From Candidatus Poribacteria bacterium (lineage in GTDB: Bacteria > Poribacteria > WGA-4E > WGA-3G): 53,615 nt of DNA. The stretch covers positions 65,667 to 119,281 of the forward strand of contig PYIY01000193.1 of NCBI GenBank assembly GCA_003635195.1, written 5' to 3'. Under the pieces are notes generated by a model, which did not search any database, was not told the origin of the DNA, and saw only the letters and a program-made list of their open reading frames with translations. The position numbers and the translations under genes were made by a program. Below, piece after piece: positions 16,291 to 24,612 of this stretch. Numbering within the stretch: position 1 is the first letter of the stretch; each line of letters starts with the position of its first letter.

Positions 16291-17030
16291 TGTGTTTTAA
16301 GGTTTCCCCACATTACCGCGAGTTTGTCTCTGGATTCAACAGGAAAGATGTTAAATCCCGGGGTGGTGACAAAAATATTATCGAATTGCGCTTGATGGGC
16401 GGCCGCGCCCCGATTACCGCCTCGCGCGTAGAAACCGATTTTACCCTTTTCGTATCTCTTCTCACTATCAATCCATTCTCCGACAAAAACAAGACTATTC
16501 CATTTCGCGCCAACTTTACCGAGGTATGCCTTAAACTTGTAGTTCTTGCGCACTTCAAACTTGACGCGGTACCACACATTCTGCCTACGTTTTCTTTTAT
16601 CTGCGAAAGGCGTTGTTTCGACGGACCAGTTGTTCTCAAGGTTTATATGCCATCCGATGTGTTGTGGTGCGTACTTAGAACCAGCAGTTGAGATCTCGTG
16701 CATGTAGAAGTACTTGTCGTTCTTCGCGTGGAAAACGAACCCCAATGAACCGCCATTTTTAGCATTGAAATCAGCGTAGCAATCAAATTCTTCGGGGAAA
16801 TCGGTAAGCGTCAACCCTGCGCCACCGCCCCAAACGTCAAGGACTCTTCTATCGAGCACATCATGTCGGGTGTCGTTATCCTTAATTCTCCAACTCACGC
16901 TCGGTGCCCATTTAGCGAGGTCGATTTCTTGACGCTCAAAATCGTCGTGAAACAAGATCTCTGCATCAATATTAAACCCGAAGACAGCAAAGATAACGAG
17001 CATTAGCGTGAAAAAAATCGTATATCGCAT
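16287..17030 (-). CDS. Secreted LamG-like/3-keto-disaccharide-hydrolase-type protein with KLxxxW tail
   Basis: 247 residues beginning with a signal peptide ('MRYTIFFTLMLVIFAVFGFN', cut near 'DAE'). 'FHDDFERQEIDLAKW' and 'WRIKDNDTRHDVLDRRVLD' open a concanavalin-like sandwich. It contains 'VWYRVKFEVRKNYKFKAYLG' and 'GKIGFYARGG', typical of the secreted sugar-binding or 3-keto-disaccharide-hydrolase-like (DUF1080-type) folds. It ends with the shared tail 'VESRDKLAVMWGNLKTQ'. It is a paralogue of the next gene upstream (17041-17868), ten bases away, and overlaps the oxidoreductase start by four bases. Exported; ligand unknown. Confidence 0.8.
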   Translation of the reverse strand: MRYTIFFTLMLVIFAVFGFNIDAEILFHDDFERQEIDLAKWAPSVSWRIKDNDTRHDVLDRRVLDVWGGGAGLTLTDFPEEFDCYADFNAKNGGSLGFVFHAKNDKYFYMHEISTAGSKYAPQHIGWHINLENNWSVETTPFADKRKRRQNVWYRVKFEVRKNYKFKAYLGKVGAKWNSLVFVGEWIDSEKRYEKGKIGFYARGGNRGAAAHQAQFDNIFVTTPGFNIFPVESRDKLAVMWGNLKTQ

Positions 17031-17040
17031 TTGAGTCTCT

Positions 17041-17868
17041 TTACTCGCGCCTTAGTTCACCCCATGTTAAAGGTAATTTCCCTTTCGGTTCAACAGAGAG
17101 AAATCCGGGGGTCGTCACTACGATATTATCGAATTGGGCACGTTCACCCCAACCCCCTTTAACGCTTCCTATCATTGAGAAACCGATCTTTCCGCCTGTG
17201 AACCGCTTTTCAGCATCGGTCCACGTCCCTACGAAAATAAGTTCATTAGGTGCCGCACCGACTTCACCCAAGTAGGCATGAAATTGATGATTCGCCCGGA
17301 CCTCAAACTTCACCCGATACCAAACGTCCCGCTTCCGACTTTGTCTATCTGCAAACGGAACGCTCCAAACCTGTCGAACTCTTTCGCGAACGAAGTGGCG
17401 CGCCCAACGGATATGTTGGGGTGAGTATTTGGCACCTTCCGTTGTAATTGATGCCGAATAGTGGTTATAAATGCTGTTTGCCTGAATAAGGTTGAGCGGA
17501 TCCACCCGATCTTCTTGTGCGTGAAAGACAAAACGTGCGACACTCCCAGGGCCGGTTCCCTCCATCGTCTTGAAATCGGCGTAGTAATCAAATTCTTCTG
17601 GGAACTCGGCAACACTTAATCCAGCTCCATGCCCCCAGATATCAAGCACCCTTCTGCCTAAAACCTCATGTCTATCCTCGTTGTCGCTGAGTTTCCAACT
17701 CGGTATAGGCATCCATTTAGTTTCATCAATGACGCGCTGACGCAGTGCGTTCTTTGCCTCAAAGTCGTCTTGAAATAGAATGTCCGCATAACCGATACTG
17801 ATACACAACGTCAATATAAAAATGAATGTTATCTGCCATGTAGAGATTTTCATACCTGCATACCGCAT
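17041..17868 (-). CDS. Secreted LamG-like paralogue with KLxxTW tail
   Basis: 275 residues; the start may be ATG 17868 or 17853, both ahead of the signal peptide ('WQITFIFILTLCISIGYA'). Its fold is the same as that of the neighbour at 16287: 'FQDDFEAKNALRQRVID', 'WKLSDNEDRHEVLGRRVLDI', 'VWYRVKFEVRANHQFHAYLG' and 'GGKIGFSMIG'. An insert of about 25 residues ('HAQEDRVDPLNLIQANS') distinguishes it. The tail is 'VEPKGKLPLTWGELRRE'. The two genes are tandem duplicates that have diverged considerably. It probably shares a transcript with the genes down to 12717. Confidence 0.8.
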   Translation of the reverse strand: MRYAGMKISTWQITFIFILTLCISIGYADILFQDDFEAKNALRQRVIDETKWMPIPSWKLSDNEDRHEVLGRRVLDIWGHGAGLSVAEFPEEFDYYADFKTMEGTGPGSVARFVFHAQEDRVDPLNLIQANSIYNHYSASITTEGAKYSPQHIRWARHFVRERVRQVWSVPFADRQSRKRDVWYRVKFEVRANHQFHAYLGEVGAAPNELIFVGTWTDAEKRFTGGKIGFSMIGSVKGGWGERAQFDNIVVTTPGFLSVEPKGKLPLTWGELRRE

Positions 17869-17899
17869 TTTTTCTTTCTTAGAAGGTCTTCTTTGTATT

Positions 17900-17930
17900 T
17901 TGCAGGTGAGGTTTTAGACCTCACCTGCAA
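17900..17930. terminator. 13-bp perfect palindrome between two secreted-protein genes
   Basis: TTGCAGGTGAGGT (17900-17912) pairs perfectly with ACCTCACCTGCAA (17918-17930) around TTTAG. It lies eight bases after the stop of the discoidin gene and upstream of the LamG-like gene at 17041-17868, so it could terminate the first transcript and separate it from the operon below. Confidence 0.65.
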
Positions 17931-17938
17931 TAATAGCA

Positions 17939-18655
17939 TTACTCTGTTTTTATCTCTGCCCATATTGTGGTAAGTTTCGCGTCCGGTTCAACAGCCATCG
18001 GATCCTTTCCACCATAAATCTCGATTTCATCAACCCGCGCGCCACCGTCGGCGCGAATATGGAGGCGCAACCATCGGGCTTCTACATCTTTGAAGGTGAA
18101 CTCAGTTGTTTTGCTAACCGGGTCACCCTTGTGCGTGTAGACTTTTGTCCATGTTTTCGCTTCGGAATTTGGATCCGCTTTAGTAGTTGCGACGAGAATA
18201 TCAAAGTCAGCCGCTTTCCGGTCATGGAAATCTTGGGCATGATCACTCGCAAAATAGATACGGTTCACATTCGCGACATCACCCATATCAATTTGTGCCC
18301 AACCCGGTATAGGACCGATAATCCAACTGCGGCAGTTGTTATAGAAACCGTCGTTGAGGTATTCTACGCAGTGTCTACGCGGACACCATCCCTCCAACTG
18401 TGAGGAAGCTTCTGGTTTCGCATCCTTGAGGAGTGCCAAATTCGGTTCATCGTCTCGGACTGTCGGCACGAATTCAGGGCCCGACGCTCCGCCGGATTCA
18501 CATTCATCCGTTGCTGCATCGATATCTTGTTTCTTGAATTCGTAACGTCCGAATTTTTCGGGTCCCTTATCTTCTTCATGGGCTGCGAAGACAGCAGGTG
18601 TACTGATTAACACTGCCATCATCATTACAATCCACCAATATTGTATCCATTTCAT
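17939..18655 (-). CDS. Secreted discoidin (F5/8 type C) domain protein with KLTTxW tail
   Basis: 238 residues with a signal peptide ('WWIVMMMAVLISTPAVFA'). Residues about 70-210 are an F5/8 type C jelly roll: 'NLALLKDAKPEASSQLEGW', 'YLNDGFYNNCRSWI', 'GWAQIDMGDVANVNRIYFAS' and 'ARWLRLHIRADGGARVDEIE'. Such domains bind glycans or lipids. It ends with the shared tail 'VEPDAKLTTIWAEIKTE'. It heads the minus-strand cluster of three secreted proteins and is separated from the next by a strong palindrome. Ligand unknown; export is clear. Confidence 0.85.
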   Translation of the reverse strand: MKWIQYWWIVMMMAVLISTPAVFAAHEEDKGPEKFGRYEFKKQDIDAATDECESGGASGPEFVPTVRDDEPNLALLKDAKPEASSQLEGWCPRRHCVEYLNDGFYNNCRSWIIGPIPGWAQIDMGDVANVNRIYFASDHAQDFHDRKAADFDILVATTKADPNSEAKTWTKVYTHKGDPVSKTTEFTFKDVEARWLRLHIRADGGARVDEIEIYGGKDPMAVEPDAKLTTIWAEIKTE

Positions 18656-18813
18656 CGTACATTTTCCTCCGTTTTCGAGGTAATACTTACCGTATATATT
18701 ACTGCAAGTGCAGAATTATTTCAAGAAAACTGTTATTTATCACAGAACTATTTAGTTTTCTGTCTGGCAATGCATTTTGAACACCTAACGCCGCTGCGGA
18801 GGTTCAGGAAACC

Positions 18814-18874
18814 TTGTAGCACAAACTTTTAGTTTGTGTCTGCGTGTGCCGCAAACTGAAAGTTTGCGCTACAA
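18814..18874. repeat. Dispersed TTGTAGC three-way-junction palindrome
   Basis: TTGTAGC (18814-18820) pairs with GCTACAA (18868-18874). Inside lie two hairpins: ACAAACT/AGTTTGT (18821-18837) and GCAAACT/AGTTTGC (18851-18867). The same architecture recurs at 43795-43852 and a related cluster at 20973-21073. The rest of this 360-base gap holds a promoter at 18917. Confidence 0.7.
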
Positions 18875-18916
18875 AAGCAAGAACTAAATCACCCTATAAT
18901 TTTGGGTAAAATTCAC

Positions 18917-18945
18917 TTGCGTTCTTAACAGATTTATAGTATACT
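18917..18945 (+). promoter_or_regulatory. Sigma-70-type promoter for the nucleotidyltransferase-like gene
   Basis: TTGCGT (18917-18922), 17-base spacer, TATACT (18940-18945), 70 bases upstream of the start at 19015. The -10 element is the same TATACT seen at 12514 and 24227. Confidence 0.6.
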
Positions 18946-19014
18946 TAATAACAGAAAATCCCCTATTTTTACAATATACTTTGGCTTCAAGCCACACCGA
19001 AATAGGAGAACCCA

Positions 19015-20952
19015 ATGCAATCTCAAGATGTTATTGAACAGCAGTACCAAGAAGCCGTGGAGGCACTTGTCGAAAAGGTTCAGAAGGATCCCTATATCCT
19101 TGCCGCTATTGTCGCGGGCAGTTTTTCTTATGCACAGGTATGGGAAAAATCGGATTTGGATGTGGAGCTCATCGGTAAAGACGCAGTTCGCCCGACGCAG
19201 TCTTTTTTCTCGCTCGTCGAAAACGGCGTAAACATCCACGCCAGTATAACGCCGCGTAACGCTTTTAAGCGGGCAATAGAGGGCGCGCAACAGGGTTCCT
19301 TCATGCACTCCTATTTCTCGCATAGTACACTCCTCTTTTCACACGATGCCTCCATTCAGGAGTGGTATGATAAGCATGCAAATCGCAGTAGTATCGGTGA
19401 ACGCGATAAACAGTTTGAAATCCTTGATGTTGTTGCCAGCACCCTACCGAGCCTCCTCTATGCTGAGAAGCAATTTTACGTCAATAAAGATTGCCTAATT
19501 TCTTTTTTATCGCTTTTAGAAGTGGTACAAGGATTAGCACGGATAGAGGTGCTTTTGAACGATGAAGTTCCTGTGCGAGAGGTAATTCAGCCAGCACTCC
19601 GTTACAACCCCGATTTCTTTAACTGCGTCTATACAGATCTGATGAACTGTGAGAAGAGTGAGGCGGTTATTCAAGATACGCTGGACGCGATTAACACCTA
19701 CCTTGATGAGCGACAGTTTATCTTCCAACCAATTCTTGATTATCTCGTTGAACAGAAAGCACCACGCGCGAATACTGAATTAAACGCTGACTTAGGACGT
19801 AGTGCACATGGCAAACGTGACGGTGCCCCTGAATTTGATGAAGAATCGCTGGATTTGGTGTGCCAATGGTTAGCGTGGAAGGGCGTTATCAGGCAGGTCG
19901 CAATGCCGATGAAGCTCACCACAAAAAGCCAAGTTCCTGTGGAGGAACCGGCTTACTATTACGATGGCACCAAACCCAAACAAGAGCAGGGGCGTTTGAA
20001 AGACAATATCCACGCCCAGATTCATAGCGCAATCGACAGTTTAACGGAAACGCTTGAGCCCGACCGATACATTCTTGCTGCGATTCTCAACAGTGATCTC
20101 GCTAAAGACAATGTCTGGGAGAAAACGACTCCTGAGATCACACTGATTCTCCGAGACGGCACAAAATTCAAACGGAAGGGGTATCAGTTAATTGAAGAAG
20201 GTATACCGATTCGGGTTGAATTCCATACCCGTAGTGCCTATAGAAAATTATTAGATAGGACACCACAGGGCAGCGCAATCCATTCAATTCTCGCCGAAAG
20301 TCGCGTTCTGTTCTCAAAAGACAGCCTTTTTTCTGTAGAGGGTGAGGCTAATTTTCGTGTAGGAGATAGCGTCGATCTGCATGTGGGTGAACGGGATAAA
20401 CACTCTCAACTTTTCAATACTGCAGCCATGGCGACAGCCATAATCGTAAAAGCCGAAAAATGGTTGCATGTTAAACGCGATATTGATTACACGTTTCTTT
20501 ATTTGACATATCTTGTCAGGGAATTGGCACGTATTGAAGTCCTTATGCACGCGGAAACGCCGAAGCGTAAGGTTATCTATCAAGCACTTAAACACAACCC
20601 ATCCTTTTTTAAAGCCGTTTTTACGGATCTGATAGACAAACCGAAAGATGAAGCGATGCTTCGCGATGCACTGGAACAGGTTGATGGATACTTAGAGGAT
20701 AATCTACAGACGCTGTTCAAGCCGCTTCTTGATTTCTTAGAGGAATCAGGCGAAGAACGGACGATAACCGACATCCATACACATTTCGGTAAGCGCCGAC
20801 TCGACTTCGACTTAGCGTGCGAATGGCTTACGCAAAAGGGGGTTATTGAACAATACTCCGCCCCTATCCGCTTGACGAAGGATAGCAAGGTCTCTGTAGA
20901 GGAACCCGCATATTATTACGATGTGAATAATCCGTTCCTATTTGACATGTAA
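19015..20952 (+). CDS. Duplicated nucleotidyltransferase-like protein, second copy degenerate
   Basis: 645 residues; AGGAGA precedes the ATG. Two homologous halves of about 320 residues can be aligned. Each has a nucleotidyltransferase-like N-terminal part, a helical middle ('GERDK...LLYAEKQFYVNK' versus 'GERDKHSQLFNTAAMA') and a winged-helix-like end with 'VEEPAYYYD'. The first copy retains the active-site pattern, 'AGSFSYAQVWEKSDLDVEL' (GS at 35-36, D-L-D at 47-49). In the second, the matching region reads 'NSDLAKDNVWEKTTPEITL': GS and DxD are lost. The likely outcome is one catalytic and one regulatory or dimerising half. Substrate unknown. It lies ahead of the nuclease-methylase at 21093. 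Confidence 0.75.
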   Translation: MQSQDVIEQQYQEAVEALVEKVQKDPYILAAIVAGSFSYAQVWEKSDLDVELIGKDAVRPTQSFFSLVENGVNIHASITPRNAFKRAIEGAQQGSFMHSYFSHSTLLFSHDASIQEWYDKHANRSSIGERDKQFEILDVVASTLPSLLYAEKQFYVNKDCLISFLSLLEVVQGLARIEVLLNDEVPVREVIQPALRYNPDFFNCVYTDLMNCEKSEAVIQDTLDAINTYLDERQFIFQPILDYLVEQKAPRANTELNADLGRSAHGKRDGAPEFDEESLDLVCQWLAWKGVIRQVAMPMKLTTKSQVPVEEPAYYYDGTKPKQEQGRLKDNIHAQIHSAIDSLTETLEPDRYILAAILNSDLAKDNVWEKTTPEITLILRDGTKFKRKGYQLIEEGIPIRVEFHTRSAYRKLLDRTPQGSAIHSILAESRVLFSKDSLFSVEGEANFRVGDSVDLHVGERDKHSQLFNTAAMATAIIVKAEKWLHVKRDIDYTFLYLTYLVRELARIEVLMHAETPKRKVIYQALKHNPSFFKAVFTDLIDKPKDEAMLRDALEQVDGYLEDNLQTLFKPLLDFLEESGEERTITDIHTHFGKRRLDFDLACEWLTQKGVIEQYSAPIRLTKDSKVSVEEPAYYYDVNNPFLFDM

Positions 20953-20972
20953 AATCCGAAAATAAGTTACAC

Positions 20973-21073
20973 TTGTAGCCTAAACTTTTAGTTTGGGTTT
21001 CCTTGTAGCATAGGCTGTTAGCCTGTGGCATCAGTTTCCTTGTAGCATAGGAAACCGTTGGTCTCCTGTAGCA
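20973..21073. repeat. Cluster of four TGTAGC palindromic units
   Basis: TGTAGC occurs four times here at irregular spacing (near 20974, 21004, 21040 and 21067). Two copies are followed by small hairpins: AAACT-TTT-AGTTT and AGGCT-GTT-AGCCT. The units are related to the palindromes at 18814 and 43795. The spacing and hairpin content are too irregular for a CRISPR array. Confidence 0.6.
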
Positions 21074-21092
21074 TCGGGACATAAATCAGGAA

Positions 21093-24000
21093 TTGAACGA
21101 AAGCGTGCGAAACATCAAACCGACACATAAAGCAATACAAACCTTTTACACAGAACTGAAACAGTATGAAAAGCTCGGTGCAACAAACGAAACCGAGATC
21201 CGACTCGCCTTTGCAACACTCCTCCAACATTACGCCAGACAAAATAATCTAACGCTTATCTGTGAAAAATCACTCCGAACACCGCAAAATACCACAATTT
21301 ATGTCGATGGCATGCTCACGGATAACGTCTTCGGCTTGCCGCGCGGCTACTGGGAGGCGAAGGATCTCCACGACAATCTCGCGACAGCGGTTAGACAGAA
21401 ATTCGACGTAGGCTATCCGCAGGATAATATCCTCTTCACAACCCAACAACGCGCGATCCTCTATCAAAATAGGCAAGAGGTTTTGGATGTAGACATCACC
21501 GAACCGGACGCGCTGATACGTGCCCTTCACACCTTTTTCGGTTATGAACAGGCAGACATTGCCGACTGGAAACGCGCAGTCGTTGAATTCAAGGACAAAG
21601 TGCCAGCACTCGGCAAACGCGCCGCAGCGTTGATTAAAAAGGAAAAGGACACCAACGCCCGGTTTCAAAAGGCATTTACCGACTTCCACCGCCACTGTCA
21701 GGAGGCGATTAACCCCAATCTCGCTAAAGCTGCCGTGGAGGAAATGCTCATCCAACATCTCTTAACAGAGGAAATTTTCTCCACCGTCTTTGACAATCGC
21801 GATTTTACACGCCGAAATATCATCGCACGCGAAATTGAAAATGTAATTGACGCACTTACAGAGCACGCCTATAACCGCGCCGAATTCCTCCGAGAACTGG
21901 CACCCTTCTACAAGGCAATTCAACGCGCCGCTGCAATTTTTATTGACTTCTCGCAGAAACAACACTTCCTCAATACTGTGTACGAGCAGTTTTTTCAAGG
22001 TTTCTCGGTCAAGGTCGCCGATACACACGGTATCGTCTATACGCCGCAGCCGATTGTTAATTTCATGGTGAGAAGCGTCTCACATTTACTTGCGACCGAA
22101 TTTGGACGTTCACTCTCAGATACAGGCGTTCACATCATCGATCCGTTCGTTGGCACCGGTAACTTCATCGTGCGGCTCATACAAGCAATTGATAAAACCG
22201 CGCTCAAGGCGAAATACAGCGATGAACTCCACTGCAATGAAGTGTTGCTGATGCCCTATTATATTGCGAGTATGAACATTGAGCATGAGTTTTATGTTGC
22301 CACAAACCAGTATCAACCTTTCGATAATCTCTGCCTTGTAGATACATTCGATTTGATAGCTGAGCGGCAGTTATCTATGTTCGCCCCAGAGAACACACGG
22401 CGGGTTGAACGGCAGAAACGGACAGAGATGTTTGTCGTGATTGGCAACCCACCCTACAATGCGCGACAGATGGACGAGAACGATGCCAACAAGAACCGTC
22501 CGTATCCCGAACTGGACAGACAGATTCAGGATACATACGCCGAAGCCTCCAATGCAACGAACAAAACCGCGCTCTACGATCCCTACGTTAAAGCAATCCA
22601 CTGGGCATTGAACCGGATTGAAACAGACGGGATCGTCGCGTTTGTGACGAATCACAACTTTATTGATGGTCAGGCGTTTGACGGGATGCGGAAACATCTG
22701 TCCGATGCGTGTGACAAGATTTATCTGCTGGATGTGGGTGGCAACGTCCGTAAAGGTCACGCCGGGGATGCCAATGTCTTTGATATTCAGGTCGGGGTGA
22801 GCATTAACCTGTTCGTGAAAAAGCACCAACACGAATCTAAATCTGCCGATATTTTTTACAACGGTGAGACTGCGGAGATGCCTAAAGAGGCGACTTTTGG
22901 ATTCCTGGACGCGTGCGAACACATCGGCAATGTCAATTGGGATTCTATTCAACCCGACGCGCGCCATACCTGGCTCACCGAAGGACTGCGCGAGGATTTT
23001 GAGACATTTCTGCCGATCGGGAGTAAGCAAGCAAAAGCAGCAAAGGGTGAGGTTTCAGGTGTGATTTTCCACCAATTTAGCAGTGGGGTAAAGACAAATC
23101 GCGATGCCTGGGCTATCAACTTTGACGAAGATGCTCTCAGCAAGAATGTTAGACGAATGATAGATACTTACAATACACAAACATTCAAATGGCAGCAGCA
23201 AACTGCACAGAATGTTGATGATTTTGTGGTGTATGATAATGAGAAAATCAGTTGGAGTTCAGGTTTAAAACAGAAGTTGATAAGTGGATACATTGCAGAA
23301 TTCAGTTCAGAAAGAATACGACAAACACTCTACCGTCCGTTCACAAAGTCTCGTCTGTACTTTGACAGATTCATGGCAGAGAGGGTGTACGTATTCCCGT
23401 CAATCTTTCCCACCCCTGAAACTGAAGCGGAGAATCGAGTAATCTGTGTCAATATTTCGCGAGAGAAACCGTTTACCTGTCTTATAGCCGACTGCATCCC
23501 TGAACACATTATGACAGGTGGTTTTGGCTCAGCTGGGCAATATTTCCCCTTCTATATCTACGATGAAGATGGCACGAACCGACGGGAAAACATTACAGAT
23601 TGGGCATTTGCACAATTCCAAGAGCATTACAAAGACACGAACATCACTAAGTGGGATATTTTTCATTATACGTATGCGCTCCTGCATCATCCCGCGTACC
23701 GCGAGCGTTATCAGGCGAACCTTAAGCGAGATTTGCCCCATATTCCGTTTGCTCCCGAATTTTGGGAATTCGTTGCGGCTGGCAGACGGTTGGCAGATAT
23801 CCACGTCCACTATGAAGCCCAACCTCAGTATAAATTAGACCTGATTGAAGCACCGGATATGCCCTTGGATTGGCGTGTAGAGCAGATGAAATTCTCCAAA
23901 GACAAAACACAAATAAAATACAACGATTTCTTGACATTGGCGGGTATCCCTGCCGAGGCGTTTCAATATCGGTTAGGGAACCGTTCAGCATTGGAGTGGG

Positions 24001-24176
24001 TGGTAGATCAGTATCGTGTCAAAACAGATAAACGCAGCGGCATTGTAAACGACCCAAACCGTGCAGATGATGAGACCTACATCGTGGATCTGATTCGGAA
24101 GGTTATCAGTGTAAGCTTGGAGACGGTGCGGATTGTTGAAGGGTTGTCGGGGTTGGATATTGGTGTAAAGATGTAG
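21093..24176 (+). CDS. Nuclease-methylase fusion (type ISP/IIG-like, without helicase)
   Basis: 1027 residues; TTG start at 21093 with AGGA just upstream. N-terminal part: 'TIYVDGMLT...GYWEAKD' gives D72 and E88xK90, a PD-(D/E)XK nuclease motif. A helical linker runs to about residue 320 ('HGIVYTPQPIVNFMV'). Then come methylase motif I 'IDPFVGTGNF' (about 350) and motif IV 'IGNPPYNARQ' (about 451), of the N6-adenine type. The last 400 residues ('VIFHQFSSGVKTNRDAW', 'YRPFTKSRLYFD') are like the target-recognition part of type ISP enzymes. The long type ISP members have a helicase between nuclease and methylase; here none is visible. A stand-alone restriction-modification enzyme is likely. Confidence 0.85.
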   Translation: MNESVRNIKPTHKAIQTFYTELKQYEKLGATNETEIRLAFATLLQHYARQNNLTLICEKSLRTPQNTTIYVDGMLTDNVFGLPRGYWEAKDLHDNLATAVRQKFDVGYPQDNILFTTQQRAILYQNRQEVLDVDITEPDALIRALHTFFGYEQADIADWKRAVVEFKDKVPALGKRAAALIKKEKDTNARFQKAFTDFHRHCQEAINPNLAKAAVEEMLIQHLLTEEIFSTVFDNRDFTRRNIIAREIENVIDALTEHAYNRAEFLRELAPFYKAIQRAAAIFIDFSQKQHFLNTVYEQFFQGFSVKVADTHGIVYTPQPIVNFMVRSVSHLLATEFGRSLSDTGVHIIDPFVGTGNFIVRLIQAIDKTALKAKYSDELHCNEVLLMPYYIASMNIEHEFYVATNQYQPFDNLCLVDTFDLIAERQLSMFAPENTRRVERQKRTEMFVVIGNPPYNARQMDENDANKNRPYPELDRQIQDTYAEASNATNKTALYDPYVKAIHWALNRIETDGIVAFVTNHNFIDGQAFDGMRKHLSDACDKIYLLDVGGNVRKGHAGDANVFDIQVGVSINLFVKKHQHESKSADIFYNGETAEMPKEATFGFLDACEHIGNVNWDSIQPDARHTWLTEGLREDFETFLPIGSKQAKAAKGEVSGVIFHQFSSGVKTNRDAWAINFDEDALSKNVRRMIDTYNTQTFKWQQQTAQNVDDFVVYDNEKISWSSGLKQKLISGYIAEFSSERIRQTLYRPFTKSRLYFDRFMAERVYVFPSIFPTPETEAENRVICVNISREKPFTCLIADCIPEHIMTGGFGSAGQYFPFYIYDEDGTNRRENITDWAFAQFQEHYKDTNITKWDIFHYTYALLHHPAYRERYQANLKRDLPHIPFAPEFWEFVAAGRRLADIHVHYEAQPQYKLDLIEAPDMPLDWRVEQMKFSKDKTQIKYNDFLTLAGIPAEAFQYRLGNRSALEWVVDQYRVKTDKRSGIVNDPNRADDETYIVDLIRKVISVSLETVRIVEGLSGLDIGVKM

Positions 24177-24203
24177 GGCATGAATTTTCGAGATAAATTA
24201 TTT

Positions 24204-24232
24204 TTGACAGCTCGGTTCCTATATGGTATACT
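24204..24232 (+). promoter_or_regulatory. Near-consensus sigma-70 promoter upstream of higB-like gene
   Basis: TTGACA (24204-24209), 17-base spacer, TATACT (24227-24232). It is the strongest promoter seen in the window and lies 50 bases before the toxin start, so HigB-like toxin, TPR protein and PIN toxin probably share one transcript. Confidence 0.75.
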
Positions 24233-24282
24233 ACTTAGGCAACAACCTGACATGATGACTAAAAGGCGGATCTTGTTTACAA

Positions 24283-24609
24283 ATGGAGATTATAGGTGCC
24301 GAAAAACTGGATGAATTTGCACAGAGACATCCAAATGCCAGATCCGCACTTAACCGGTGGTCTAGATTAATAGATGAAGGAACCTTCAGATCAATTGTCG
24401 AATTGCGCGAAACGTTTCCTCACGCCGATCCAGTGCCAACACGTTCAGGGGAATTATCACGAACAGAAGGAAGAACAACCTTGACAGTTTTCAACATTGG
24501 TGGCAATAAAGCGCGCCTTACTGCGTTCATTCAGTATAGAAAGCAAATTGTTTCTATCAGACGAGTGGAAACGCACGCTGAATATAGCAAAAGGAACTTG
24601 AGGGGGTAA
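24283..24609 (+). CDS. HigB-family toxin (mRNA interferase-like)
   Basis: 108 residues. The pattern 'LDEFAQRHPNARSALNRW' (near the start), 'TVFNIGGNKARLTAFIQY' and 'SIRRVETHAEYSK' matches the HigB toxin family (PF09907-type), in which the usual reading is F-N-I-x-G-N-K-x-R-L...V-x-I-R-x-x-G-T-H-A-E-Y. Members cleave mRNA at the ribosome. No stand-alone HigA antitoxin gene follows; three bases after its stop begins an 837-aa TPR protein whose N-terminus has the HigA neck. Toxin activity is inferred from the family. Confidence 0.85.
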   Translation: MEIIGAEKLDEFAQRHPNARSALNRWSRLIDEGTFRSIVELRETFPHADPVPTRSGELSRTEGRTTLTVFNIGGNKARLTAFIQYRKQIVSIRRVETHAEYSKRNLRG

Positions 24610-24612
24610 ACT

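Noticed and set aside
20973..21073. Possible CRISPR array
   Set aside because: The repeat unit is only about 6-10 bases, spacing is irregular, and units form hairpins of different sequence; no cas genes are present.
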